From CAZCPB01 sp044223975 (lineage in GTDB: Bacteria > Planctomycetota > Phycisphaerae > Phycisphaerales > UBA1924), in NCBI GenBank assembly GCA_044223975.1, contig JBGALI010000015.1, positions 1-64,000 of the forward strand: a stretch of DNA of 64,000 nucleotides, written 5' to 3'. The position numbers and the translations under genes are program-made. Positions 26,133-34,230 of the stretch are shown one piece after another. Numbering within the stretch: position 1 is the first letter of the stretch; each line of letters starts with the position of its first letter. Below the pieces are notes generated by a model. That model saw only the letters and a program-made list of their open reading frames with translations, had not been told where the DNA came from and searched no databases.

Positions 26133-26366
26133 TTGCGGCTCCGAATTCTCGGCCCGCCGCTCCCTGACGACGCCCGAGCGGGCGCGTCGCCCGGACGATC
26201 CGATCGTCCGAATCACAATTCCTCTTGCCTCTTCGGTGAAGCTCGGTCAGGATGGAGTACGAATAGCACCGGCCGCGGGTTTTCGGACCGGCGACGCGGC
26301 GGGTGTGTGCGTCGGTTCGTGCTGGTGTATCCCGGGCTCGAGGGCTTGATCACGGAGCGTTCACCG

Positions 26367-28547
26367 ATGGCGCATTGCAGCGGCGGGTGTGTGCGGGGAT
26401 GGGGACGGGCGGTGTCGTCCCTGGTCGCGGCGGCGGGGCTGGCGGCGCCGGTGCTGGCGGGCGGGTCGGCCGAGAACGCCGTGCTGGTCATCAACCCGGC
26501 GAGCCTGGAGTCAATGTACATCGGGGCGTACTACAAGAATGCCCGGAACATTCCCGACGCCAACGTGCTGTACGTCGAGCCGGGGGTCGCCAACTACGCG
26601 ACGTTCTCTGCCGCCAACGGCGTGCTCGACGGGTTCTTCGGGATGATGGCCAACGCCCGGATCGACGACCACGCAGACTACGTGGTGGTGACGCCGGGGA
26701 ACATCTTCTATGTCTCGGCTCCCAACTACGTGACGGTGAACTGCTCGGCGGTCACGCGCTTTTCGATCGGGTCGGTCTTCACGATGGCGCACCTGCGCAA
26801 CGACATCCTCGTGAACCCGAAGGAATCGCCCACGAAGTCCAACGGGTACTACGCCACCGGCAACCTCACGACGGCGTTCGACAGCAACACCGCGTGGCTC
26901 AACGGGGTGCCGAGCACCGACCCGGCGGCGCGGCGGTACTACATCGGCGCCATGCTCGGCTTCACCGGCGCGGGCGGCAACACGCTCGCGGAGATCACCG
27001 CGATGATCGACCGGTCGGTGGCGGCCGACGGCACGCGCCCCGCCGGCACGTTCTACTTCATGAACACGACCGACACGATCCGCAACGTGCGTCAGCCGCA
27101 GTTCGCCGGGGCCATCTCCGCGCTGACCGGCCTGGGCGGCACCGGTGTGCAGGTCAACGGCAACCTGCCGATCGGGTCCAACGACTGCCTGGGCATCATG
27201 TCCGGCTACGCGCTGGATGCGGCCACCGAGACGGGCGCGTTCACGGTGCTCCCCGGCGCGTTCTGCGATCACCTCACCAGCTGGGCCGCCGCGTTCGACG
27301 CCGGGGCCCAGACGCGGGTGTCATCGTGGATCCGCAAGGGCGCCAGCGCCTCGTACGGCGAGGTCGAGGAGCCGTGCAACTTCACGGGCAAGTTCCCCAA
27401 CGCGCGCATCCATTCGCGCTACTTCGCGGGCATGAGCATCGGCGAGGCGTGCCTGCGCTCGCTCGAGTACGTGCCCTACCAGGGGCTGTTCTACGGCGAC
27501 CCTCTCACCCGCGCATTCACCTACATCCCCGTCGTGAACGTGTCGGGCATCCCCGGCGGCAGCGCCTCGGGTTTCGTCGCGCTCACGCCCTCGGCCACCA
27601 CCGCGCACCCGACCGCCGCGATCGCGAGCTTTGACCTGCTCGTCGACGGGGTGCTCCGCGGCACGGCGACGCCGGGCGGCACGATCACGCTCGACACCAC
27701 CCTGCTCGACGACGGCTGGCACGACCTGCGCGTCCTGGCCTACGACAACACCGTGACCAGGTCGTCGGGGCGCTTCGTCGGCTCGATCACCACGAACAAC
27801 TACGGGCACTCGGCATCGCTGGTCATTCCCGCCGCCGTGCCGGCGAACCTGAGCCACAGCTACGAGTTCGATGTTTCGGCCGCGGGCGGGGCGCCGGTTG
27901 AAACGCGGATCCTGGTCAACAACCGCGTCGTGGGCGCGGGCGCCGGGGCGGGGACGGGCGTGGTGTTCGCGCGCGGGTGGGGTTTCGGCCCCGGCACGCA
28001 CCAGGTCCAGGCGGAGGTCACGTTCTCCGACGGCCGGCGGGCCCGCAGCTCGCGCGTCCCCCTGAGCGTCGGGTACTGGGCCGACGCGGCCAGCGGCGCG
28101 ACTCCCGTCGCTTTCAGCTATACGAAGCACATTCAGAACATCGGGCCGGCGATGGTGGAGCTGCCCGCCAGCTTCGACAACGATCCCAGCGGCGCGACCT
28201 ACGCGGTGGTGTCGAACCCGGCCAGCGCGACCGTCGGAACGGCCACCACGCGCGGGTACCGGGTCGTGACGCCCACGGGCAACCCGTGCGGCAGCGACAC
28301 GCTGACGTTCACCGTCACGACCGCGTCGGGAACCTCGGGCCTGGGCACCGTCACGCTCGTGTACGACAAGCCCTACGGCCCGTGCCCCGCCGACATCGAC
28401 GGCAACGGCTTCGTGAACGGCGACGACTTCGACGCCTTCGTGCTGGAGTTCGAGCTCGGCACGCCCGCCGCGGACTACAACAACGACTGCTTCACCAACG
28501 GCCAGGACTTCGACGAGTTCACGGAACGGTTCGAGCTGGGGTGTTGA
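26367..28547 (+). CDS. Secreted TIGR03790-like protein with GC-type dockerin tail
   Basis: The 726-residue protein has a signal peptide (about 1-32). A large N-terminal domain (about 35-390) matches the TIGR03790 family: AVLVINPASLESMYIGAYY, NIPDANVLYV, HADYVVVTPG and PYQGLFYGDPLTRAF. Beta-sandwich and Ig-like domains follow (about 400-670). Two dockerin motifs, NGFVNGDDFDAFV and DCFTNGQDFDEFT, end in GC. TIGR03790 proteins are exported and of unknown function; a peptidase-like fold has been proposed for relatives, but I see no certain catalytic pair. It is convergent with another dockerin gene, and both stop codons lie in the arms of a long inverted repeat. Confidence 0.82.
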   Translation: MAHCSGGCVRGWGRAVSSLVAAAGLAAPVLAGGSAENAVLVINPASLESMYIGAYYKNARNIPDANVLYVEPGVANYATFSAANGVLDGFFGMMANARIDDHADYVVVTPGNIFYVSAPNYVTVNCSAVTRFSIGSVFTMAHLRNDILVNPKESPTKSNGYYATGNLTTAFDSNTAWLNGVPSTDPAARRYYIGAMLGFTGAGGNTLAEITAMIDRSVAADGTRPAGTFYFMNTTDTIRNVRQPQFAGAISALTGLGGTGVQVNGNLPIGSNDCLGIMSGYALDAATETGAFTVLPGAFCDHLTSWAAAFDAGAQTRVSSWIRKGASASYGEVEEPCNFTGKFPNARIHSRYFAGMSIGEACLRSLEYVPYQGLFYGDPLTRAFTYIPVVNVSGIPGGSASGFVALTPSATTAHPTAAIASFDLLVDGVLRGTATPGGTITLDTTLLDDGWHDLRVLAYDNTVTRSSGRFVGSITTNNYGHSASLVIPAAVPANLSHSYEFDVSAAGGAPVETRILVNNRVVGAGAGAGTGVVFARGWGFGPGTHQVQAEVTFSDGRRARSSRVPLSVGYWADAASGATPVAFSYTKHIQNIGPAMVELPASFDNDPSGATYAVVSNPASATVGTATTRGYRVVTPTGNPCGSDTLTFTVTTASGTSGLGTVTLVYDKPYGPCPADIDGNGFVNGDDFDAFVLEFELGTPAADYNNDCFTNGQDFDEFTERFELGC

Positions 28548-28666
28548 CGAGGAAGTGACGAAGTGACAGAGTGACAAAGTGACTGAGAAGAGGCGGCGTC
28601 GGACGCCCGGCTCCAGCTCCGTCACTGCGTCACTCCGTCACTTCGTCACTTCCTCGTCAACACCCC
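28538..28666. repeat. Octanucleotide-repeat long inverted repeat between convergent dockerin genes
   Basis: Arms 28538-28583 and 28621-28666 (46 nt each) are near-perfect complements, with 3 mismatches in the 38-nt core, separated by a 37-nt spacer. Each arm begins with GGGGTGTTGACGAGGAA, which includes the stop codon of its gene. It continues with 8-nt units: GTGACGAA 28555-28562, GTGACAGA 28563-28570, GTGACAAA 28571-28578 and GTGACTGA 28579-28586 on the left. The structure could act as a bidirectional terminator or RNA stabiliser. Confidence 0.92.
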
Positions 28667-30984
28667 GCGGTGAAGCGGTCGAGGAAGTAATCGAAGTCGA
28701 CCCCGTTCACGAAGCCGTCTCCGTTGACGTCGATGTTCTGATCGCCCGCCTCGAACGCGCTCACGAACGTGTCGAAGTCATCGCCGTTGACGAACAGGTT
28801 GCGGTCAAGGTCCGCGGGCGAGGTGTAGACGAGGGTCACGTCGGGCATGAGCGTGACGGTGCGCGAGCCGGACCTGATCTTGACGCGGAAGGTCTCGCTG
28901 GCGCACGCGGTGCTCGCGGTGATCGGGACGATGACCGCCCCCTCGGGGCCGTCCAGCGCGGCGCCCACGGTGCCCAGGGGCACGCCGGCGAGGCTCTCGA
29001 CCGTCACGTCGGCGGCGTTGATGGCCACGGGCGCGTCGTAGCGGTCGCGTGTGTGCAGCGTGAGGAACGCCACCGAGGCGCCGTTGGCCCAGACCGCCGG
29101 GGGGTCGAACGCCGCGACCGACCGGACGGCGTCCGGCACGCCGACGAGCGAGTCGGCCCACTGATCGAACTTGGCACGGAGCTGGTAGACCGGGTCCTCG
29201 GCGCCGGCCGGCTGGTTGGCGATGTTGAAATCGAGGTAGTAATCACCCCCGGCCAGGCCGGAATTGGCGTTGAACATGCCGCCCGAGTTGGTCATCACGG
29301 TAAAGGTGCCGCTCGGCTGGGGGATGAGAGCGTCGGGCAGCCCGTCGGCGTTGAGGTCGCTCACGAGGCAGCCGGTGCCGGAGAAGCCGACGGGGTAGGT
29401 GACGGCGGTGGCGAACGAGCCATCTTCCTGGCCGCGCATCACGGCGAGCCGGGCTCCGCTGGCGAGGGACTGCACGAAGACAATGTCCTGGAATCCGTCC
29501 GCGTTCACGTCGGCGATGTTGACGCCCGTGGGGGCCTGGGTGGTGGCGAACGCCAGGGGCTTGAAGTCGCCCGCGGGGTTCTGCTTGAGGATCCGGACCT
29601 GCTTCTCTCCCGTGAGCACGTACACGATGTCGAGCAGAGAGTCGCCGTTGATGTCGGCCAGGAGCAGCGAGACCGGCTGAAGCGCAAGCGCGATCGGTGT
29701 TTCGGCGGTCAGCACCCCCGCGCCCGAGTTGCGGCAGATCACGATCTGCTTGGTCGTTGGCGAAGCGACGACCACGTCGCCATCGCCGTCGGCATCGAGG
29801 TCACCGACCTGGAAGAGCGAGGTGCCCGTCGGAACAGCGGTAAAGGAGGGCGGTCCGAGGGAGCCGCCCGTGTTCAGTAGCACCGATACCGTCAGGGCCG
29901 TGGCGTTGAGGTTGGCGATATCGGGCAGGCCGTCGTGGTTGAAATCGCCGACGCCCAGGGCGGTGGGGCCGTCGCCGGTGGGGAACGAAGCGCCGGGTGC
30001 GAACGCGAATCCGTTCGCTCCGCCGAAGAGAATCACGCGGTCATTGTTCAGGTCGCAGAAGGCCAGGTCGGTCGCGACGTCGGCGTTGAAGTCGCCGGGC
30101 GCGATGCCCCGCAGCGCGACGGTGTTGGGCGTGATCGAGTACGAGCCGAGGATCGGCGGCTGGCCGGGCTTCGAGAGGTTGGGGCGCACGCCGATACCGC
30201 TGGCGCCGCCGGAAACGTAATCGGGCAGGCCATCGCCGTTCACGTCGATCAGGCCCATCTGTCCCAAGTTCCCCAGGGCGCGGTAGTTCCCGTTGCTGCT
30301 GTCGCGGTCGCCGATGCGGGCGACGATCATGTAGGCGATGTGCGCCGACTTGGTGAAACTCGGCGGCGGGCTGCCGCAGCCGGGCGGGTTGGACGAGGAG
30401 CACGAGCAGCGTCCGTCGCCGCCCATCATGCGCGCGGCGTCCATCGCGGCCATGAGCTTCTCGGCGATGTCGCCGGGGGTCGTGAGGATCGCCTCGACGG
30501 CGGCGTCGACGACCGGCGGGCCGGTGAGCACGTTCCCCTGGACGGCGTACACCAGGTCGCCGCTCTGCCCGGTGCGCCCGCCGGCCCAGGCCCCGTCCTG
30601 CGTTCCGCTGAACGTGACCGCGCGGCCGAGCGTGTCGACCATGCCGTACTGGCGCGACTGGTGCGACGAATCGCGCACCGCCAAAACAGCGAGGATTTCA
30701 TCCGGCGACAGTCCGGCGTAGAACCCGTCCCGGATCATGGTGCGGTTCACGCCGTCGGAATCCACCGCCGACTGGGCGGTGGCGCCGCCCACGCCGACGA
30801 CGACGACCGGGGTGTTGGCGTGCAGGTCAAAGCCGGTGAGGCAAGTCGCCGAGGCCACGGCCACCTCGCGCGTGCGCATGTCCACGATGACGATCGACCA
30901 CGTCGCGTGGGCGGTTCCGGCGGCACAGGCCAAGGCCGCCGCGCTGAGCCCGGCCCCGGCACGTGTGCGGAGTCGATAAGGCAC
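28657..30984 (-). CDS. Secreted DUF1028 plus FG-GAP repeat protein with GC-type dockerin tail
   Basis: The 775-residue protein has a signal peptide (about 1-27), then a DUF1028 domain (about 28-230). It opens TWSIVIVDMRTREVAVAS and has the Gly/Ala-rich VVGVGGATAQSAVDSDG; DUF1028 is an Ntn-hydrolase-like fold of unknown substrate. FG-GAP/VCBS-type repeats follow (about 245-560), for example DVNGDGLPDYVSGG, DFNHDGLPDIANL and DLNADGLPDALIP. A beta-rich segment and the dockerin pair NLFVNGDDFDTFV and DGFVNGVDFDYFL end in GC. The start may be the GTG at 30993 or at 30984; the latter is better spaced from AAGG. It is divergent from the metallopeptidase gene. Confidence 0.83.
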   Translation of the reverse strand: MPYRLRTRAGAGLSAAALACAAGTAHATWSIVIVDMRTREVAVASATCLTGFDLHANTPVVVVGVGGATAQSAVDSDGVNRTMIRDGFYAGLSPDEILAVLAVRDSSHQSRQYGMVDTLGRAVTFSGTQDGAWAGGRTGQSGDLVYAVQGNVLTGPPVVDAAVEAILTTPGDIAEKLMAAMDAARMMGGDGRCSCSSSNPPGCGSPPPSFTKSAHIAYMIVARIGDRDSSNGNYRALGNLGQMGLIDVNGDGLPDYVSGGASGIGVRPNLSKPGQPPILGSYSITPNTVALRGIAPGDFNADVATDLAFCDLNNDRVILFGGANGFAFAPGASFPTGDGPTALGVGDFNHDGLPDIANLNATALTVSVLLNTGGSLGPPSFTAVPTGTSLFQVGDLDADGDGDVVVASPTTKQIVICRNSGAGVLTAETPIALALQPVSLLLADINGDSLLDIVYVLTGEKQVRILKQNPAGDFKPLAFATTQAPTGVNIADVNADGFQDIVFVQSLASGARLAVMRGQEDGSFATAVTYPVGFSGTGCLVSDLNADGLPDALIPQPSGTFTVMTNSGGMFNANSGLAGGDYYLDFNIANQPAGAEDPVYQLRAKFDQWADSLVGVPDAVRSVAAFDPPAVWANGASVAFLTLHTRDRYDAPVAINAADVTVESLAGVPLGTVGAALDGPEGAVIVPITASTACASETFRVKIRSGSRTVTLMPDVTLVYTSPADLDRNLFVNGDDFDTFVSAFEAGDQNIDVNGDGFVNGVDFDYFLDRFTAGC

Positions 30985-31303
30985 AGGTTCCACCCTTCTC
31001 GGTGCGGTCCGATAAATGTTCTCGAGACGATTGAACCTCGGAGCCGCCCCACCCTGTCAATAGGGTACCTGATTCGCAGTGACGAATAAAGAGGTTCGTG
31101 CCGCGGCCGATAGAGACAGTCCCGCGCCGGGGGACGCGGCATGAGCCAACTGACTCGAAAGGGCGTGTATCTCGGACGGGATCTGCTTCTCCTTTGAGTC
31201 GGACGTCGCAGTTCACTATGCTGCGCGCTCTCTGTTTTCCGGGGGCGCTGGGCCGCCGGGCACGTCGAACCGTGGATTCGTGGGGCGTAATTAAGGAACT
31301 GTC
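30985..31303. other. Divergent intergenic region between two dockerin genes
   Basis: About 320 nt between the DUF1028/dockerin gene and the metallopeptidase/dockerin gene. It holds a candidate sigma70-type promoter for the plus-strand gene (31194-31222). Nothing equally good was found for the minus strand. Confidence 0.5.
31194..31222 (+). promoter_or_regulatory. Candidate sigma70-type promoter of metallopeptidase gene
   Basis: TTGAGT (31194-31199) and TATGCT (31217-31222) are each 4/6 matches to consensus, with a 17-bp spacer. They lie about 80 nt upstream of the ATG at 31304 in an otherwise GC-rich region. This is a weak prediction. Confidence 0.35.
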
Positions 31304-34111
31304 ATGGCCATTGCCGCGCGCACTCGAACGCTCATCGTGACCTTGCTGGCAACGGCTGGTCTCTCGGTTGCCGCTTCTCCCTCGGGGTTCGGCACCGACG
31401 AGGCGGCCCAAAGGTCGAGCCGACCGGCTGCCGAGGCCAGGCTGACCTCGATGCACCCGGGCGCGACGCTCTTCCGCACGGGCTCGACCGTCACAACGAT
31501 CTCGGGAGCCGAGTTGAGCATCGGGGACTCGCCGGTGGACAGCGCGGAAAGTTTCCTGCAGACGCATGGGGACGTTCTGGGGATTGCCCGGGGCGAGCTG
31601 ACCGAAGGGTCGCTGGCCGCGGACGGCGCGGCGGTGCGCGGCGTGATGCCCGAGCGCGATGCGCAGGGCCAGTGGACGGGGGGCTACAAGTTCACGCTGG
31701 TGTCGTACCTGCAGAGCCGCGACGGGATCCCGGTGTACCTCGGGAACGTGCGTTTGCTTGCTGCGAACCAGGCCAACTCGCCGGTCACGCTGGTGCGGTC
31801 GGGGCTGCGGACGCTGGGCGCCTTCCGCCCCGACCTGGGAGTCGCGGGCAACCCGAACGTGGCGGGCGCGCTCACGAACGCCAAGGAGAAGTACCCCGGC
31901 ATCGGCGACTTCACCCCCCCGCAGGTGGTGATCTTCGCGGGCGATGACGTGTCGCGTCCGGTGCCGCCGACGCTGGCGGTGGTGTTCGAGGGCACGATCG
32001 GCAGCGTGGTTGATGCGGGTTACTCGAAGTACCGCATCGTGGCCGACGCCGCGACGGGCGCGATCATCTTCAGCGACAGCATGATCCATCACACGGACGT
32101 GTCGGGCCAGATCACCGGCATCTCGACCGACGGCATCAAATCGGCCGAGTGCAACACCGAGTCCTCGCGGGGCCTGCCCTACGCGCGGGCTTCGATCGGC
32201 GCCACGACCGTGTACGCCAACGCCACCGGCAACTTCACGATCCCCAACGCGGGCACGTCCGCGGTGACGGTGACGGGGAGCCTGCAGGGCAAGTACTTCA
32301 ACGTGTACACGCCCACCAGCCTCGAGCCCACGCTCACCGCCAGCGTGACGCCGCCGGGTCCGGCCAACATCCAGTTCAACACGGCCAACACGAACGAGAC
32401 CAGGCGCGCCTCGGTGAACGCGTACTACCAGGCCAACGTCGTCCGCGACTTCCTCCTGCTGCACTCGCCCGGCTACCCGACCATCGCGTCGCAGACCAAC
32501 TTCCGCATCAACGTCGCCGTGAGCGGCACGTGCAACGCGTTCTACGACGGCTCGTCGCTCAACTTCTACAGCGCGGGCGGCGGGTGCGCCAACACGGCGT
32601 ACAACGACGTGGTGCACCACGAGTACGGCCACCACATCGTGCAGATGGCCGGCTCGGGCCAGGGCGAGTACGGCGAGGGCACGGGCGACTGCATGGGAGT
32701 GCTCATCAGCGACCAGTCGGTCCTGGGCTACGGCTTCCAGAACAACTGCGCCGTGGGTATCCGCGACGCCAACAACTCCTGCCAGTACAGCGTGGGCGGG
32801 TGCTCGAGCTGCGGCAGCGAGATCCACGCCTGCGGTCAGCTGATCTCCGGGTGCGTGTGGAGCCTGCGGAACAACCTGCTGGCCTCGAACCCTTCCGACT
32901 ACAAGACGATCCTCGCCGACCTGGTGACCAACGCCATTCTGCTGCACGATGGCACGTCGATCAACGCCCAGATCTACACGGACTACTTGACGCTCGACGG
33001 CGGAGCGCACACCTGCCAGATCAACAACGCGTTCGCGGCCCACGGGCTTGCGGCCGCCGGCGGCGCGGGGCTGGCCATCACCATCCCCAGCGGCACCCCT
33101 TCGCTCATCTCACCCGCGGGAGGCGTGATCGGTACCGTGCAGGTCGGGGCGCAGTGCGGCCAGACCCCTCAGCCCAACACCGGCGTGCTCTTCGTGGACG
33201 CCGAGGACGACGGCACCTACGTGCAGTACCCGCTCAACCAGATCTCAACGAACGTCTACGAGCTGAACTTCCCGGCGACGGCGTGCGGCGCGCGCGTCCG
33301 CTGGTACGTCGCGGCGACCGCCACCAACGCGGCGGTGACCACCCTCCCCGGGAACGCACCCTCGTCGTACTACGTGTCGTTCGTGGGTTCGGGCGTGACG
33401 GTGGCCTTCAACGACAACTTTGAGACCGACCAGGGCTGGGTCGCGACCGTTAGCGGCGCCACAACCGGCCAATGGCAACGCGGCGTGCCCGCCGATCCCT
33501 ACGGCTCGGCCCCCGGCACCGACTACGACGGTTCGGGCCAGTGCTTCGTGACCGACAACCGCGTCGGCACGGGCGTGGGCAGCTACGACATCGACGGCGG
33601 TTCGGTCATCCTGACCAGCCCGACCCTGGACGCCTCGGCCGGCGAGGCCTACCTCTCGTACGCCCGCTGGTACGACAACACCGGCGCCGGCGGCGGGGCC
33701 GACCCCAACAACGACCTGTTCGTCATCCAGCTCTCCAACAACAACGGCGGCTCGTGGGTCGGCCTTGAGACCGTGGGCCCGGTGATCCAGTCCAGCGGCG
33801 GGTGGAACACGCGTATCTTCCGGCTCTCGAACACGCTGCCCCTGACGAACCAGATGAAGGTCCGGTTCAACGCGTCGGACCTCAACACCGGCTCGGTCGT
33901 GGAGGCCGCGGTAGACGCGGTGAAGCTCCAGATCGTGAACTGCTTCTGCCCTTCGGACTACGACCAGAACGGGTTCGTGAATGGCGACGACTTCGACGCG
34001 TTTGTCGACGCGTTCGTCGCGGGCGATCCCTCCGCGGACTTCGACCACAACACGTTTGTGAACGGCGACGACTTCGACGGCTTCGTCCTGGCGTTCGAGG
34101 CGGGATGCTGA
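31304..34111 (+). CDS. Secreted zinc metallopeptidase (fungalysin/thermolysin-like) with GC-type dockerin tail
   Basis: The 935-residue protein has a signal peptide (about 1-25). A propeptide resembling the FTP domain (about 60-200) contains the SFLQTHGDVLGIA and DGIPVYLGNVRLL segments. The catalytic domain has the zinc motif HEYGHH (HE at about 439-440) followed by GEGTGD, whose Glu is a plausible third ligand. That places it among gluzincins of the M36/M4 type. A jelly-roll-like region follows, and two dockerin motifs (NGFVNGDDFDAFV and NTFVNGDDFDGFV) end in GC. The ribosome-binding site AAGGAA precedes the ATG. The likely role is extracellular protein degradation. Confidence 0.85.
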   Translation: MAIAARTRTLIVTLLATAGLSVAASPSGFGTDEAAQRSSRPAAEARLTSMHPGATLFRTGSTVTTISGAELSIGDSPVDSAESFLQTHGDVLGIARGELTEGSLAADGAAVRGVMPERDAQGQWTGGYKFTLVSYLQSRDGIPVYLGNVRLLAANQANSPVTLVRSGLRTLGAFRPDLGVAGNPNVAGALTNAKEKYPGIGDFTPPQVVIFAGDDVSRPVPPTLAVVFEGTIGSVVDAGYSKYRIVADAATGAIIFSDSMIHHTDVSGQITGISTDGIKSAECNTESSRGLPYARASIGATTVYANATGNFTIPNAGTSAVTVTGSLQGKYFNVYTPTSLEPTLTASVTPPGPANIQFNTANTNETRRASVNAYYQANVVRDFLLLHSPGYPTIASQTNFRINVAVSGTCNAFYDGSSLNFYSAGGGCANTAYNDVVHHEYGHHIVQMAGSGQGEYGEGTGDCMGVLISDQSVLGYGFQNNCAVGIRDANNSCQYSVGGCSSCGSEIHACGQLISGCVWSLRNNLLASNPSDYKTILADLVTNAILLHDGTSINAQIYTDYLTLDGGAHTCQINNAFAAHGLAAAGGAGLAITIPSGTPSLISPAGGVIGTVQVGAQCGQTPQPNTGVLFVDAEDDGTYVQYPLNQISTNVYELNFPATACGARVRWYVAATATNAAVTTLPGNAPSSYYVSFVGSGVTVAFNDNFETDQGWVATVSGATTGQWQRGVPADPYGSAPGTDYDGSGQCFVTDNRVGTGVGSYDIDGGSVILTSPTLDASAGEAYLSYARWYDNTGAGGGADPNNDLFVIQLSNNNGGSWVGLETVGPVIQSSGGWNTRIFRLSNTLPLTNQMKVRFNASDLNTGSVVEAAVDAVKLQIVNCFCPSDYDQNGFVNGDDFDAFVDAFVAGDPSADFDHNTFVNGDDFDGFVLAFEAGC

Positions 34112-34158
34112 GGAGGAAGTGACGCAGTGACGAAGTGACTGAGTGACGAAGTGATGGA
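34109..34158. repeat. Octanucleotide tandem repeat after metallopeptidase stop codon
   Basis: Directly from the stop codon the sequence reads TGAGGAGGAA, then 8-nt units GTGACGCA, GTGACGAA, GTGACTGA, GTGACGAA and GTGATGGA (34119-34158). It is the same unit and context as the arms at 28538-28666, but here a single arm without its inverted partner. Confidence 0.9.
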
Positions 34159-34165
34159 ATCGAGC

Positions 34166-34198
34166 AAGGGCCCGCGGCGTGTGCCGCGGGCCCTTTTC
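34166..34198 (+). terminator. Strong hairpin terminator after metallopeptidase gene
   Basis: A perfect 13-bp stem (34166-34178 with 34183-34195) with a GTGT loop ends in CCCTTTT. It lies just beyond the octanucleotide repeat and between convergent genes, so it may serve both directions. Confidence 0.85.
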
Positions 34199-34230
34199 GT
34201 GCGCCGTGACGGCGGTTGGACCTGAGCGGC

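Noticed and set aside
28546..28586. Possible CRISPR array
   Set aside because: The period is only 8 nt with no unique spacers, and no cas genes are present.
30827..33043. 738-residue open frame on the minus strand over the metallopeptidase gene
   Set aside because: It overlaps the HEYGHH-containing gene and the upstream promoter region and shows no recognisable protein features.
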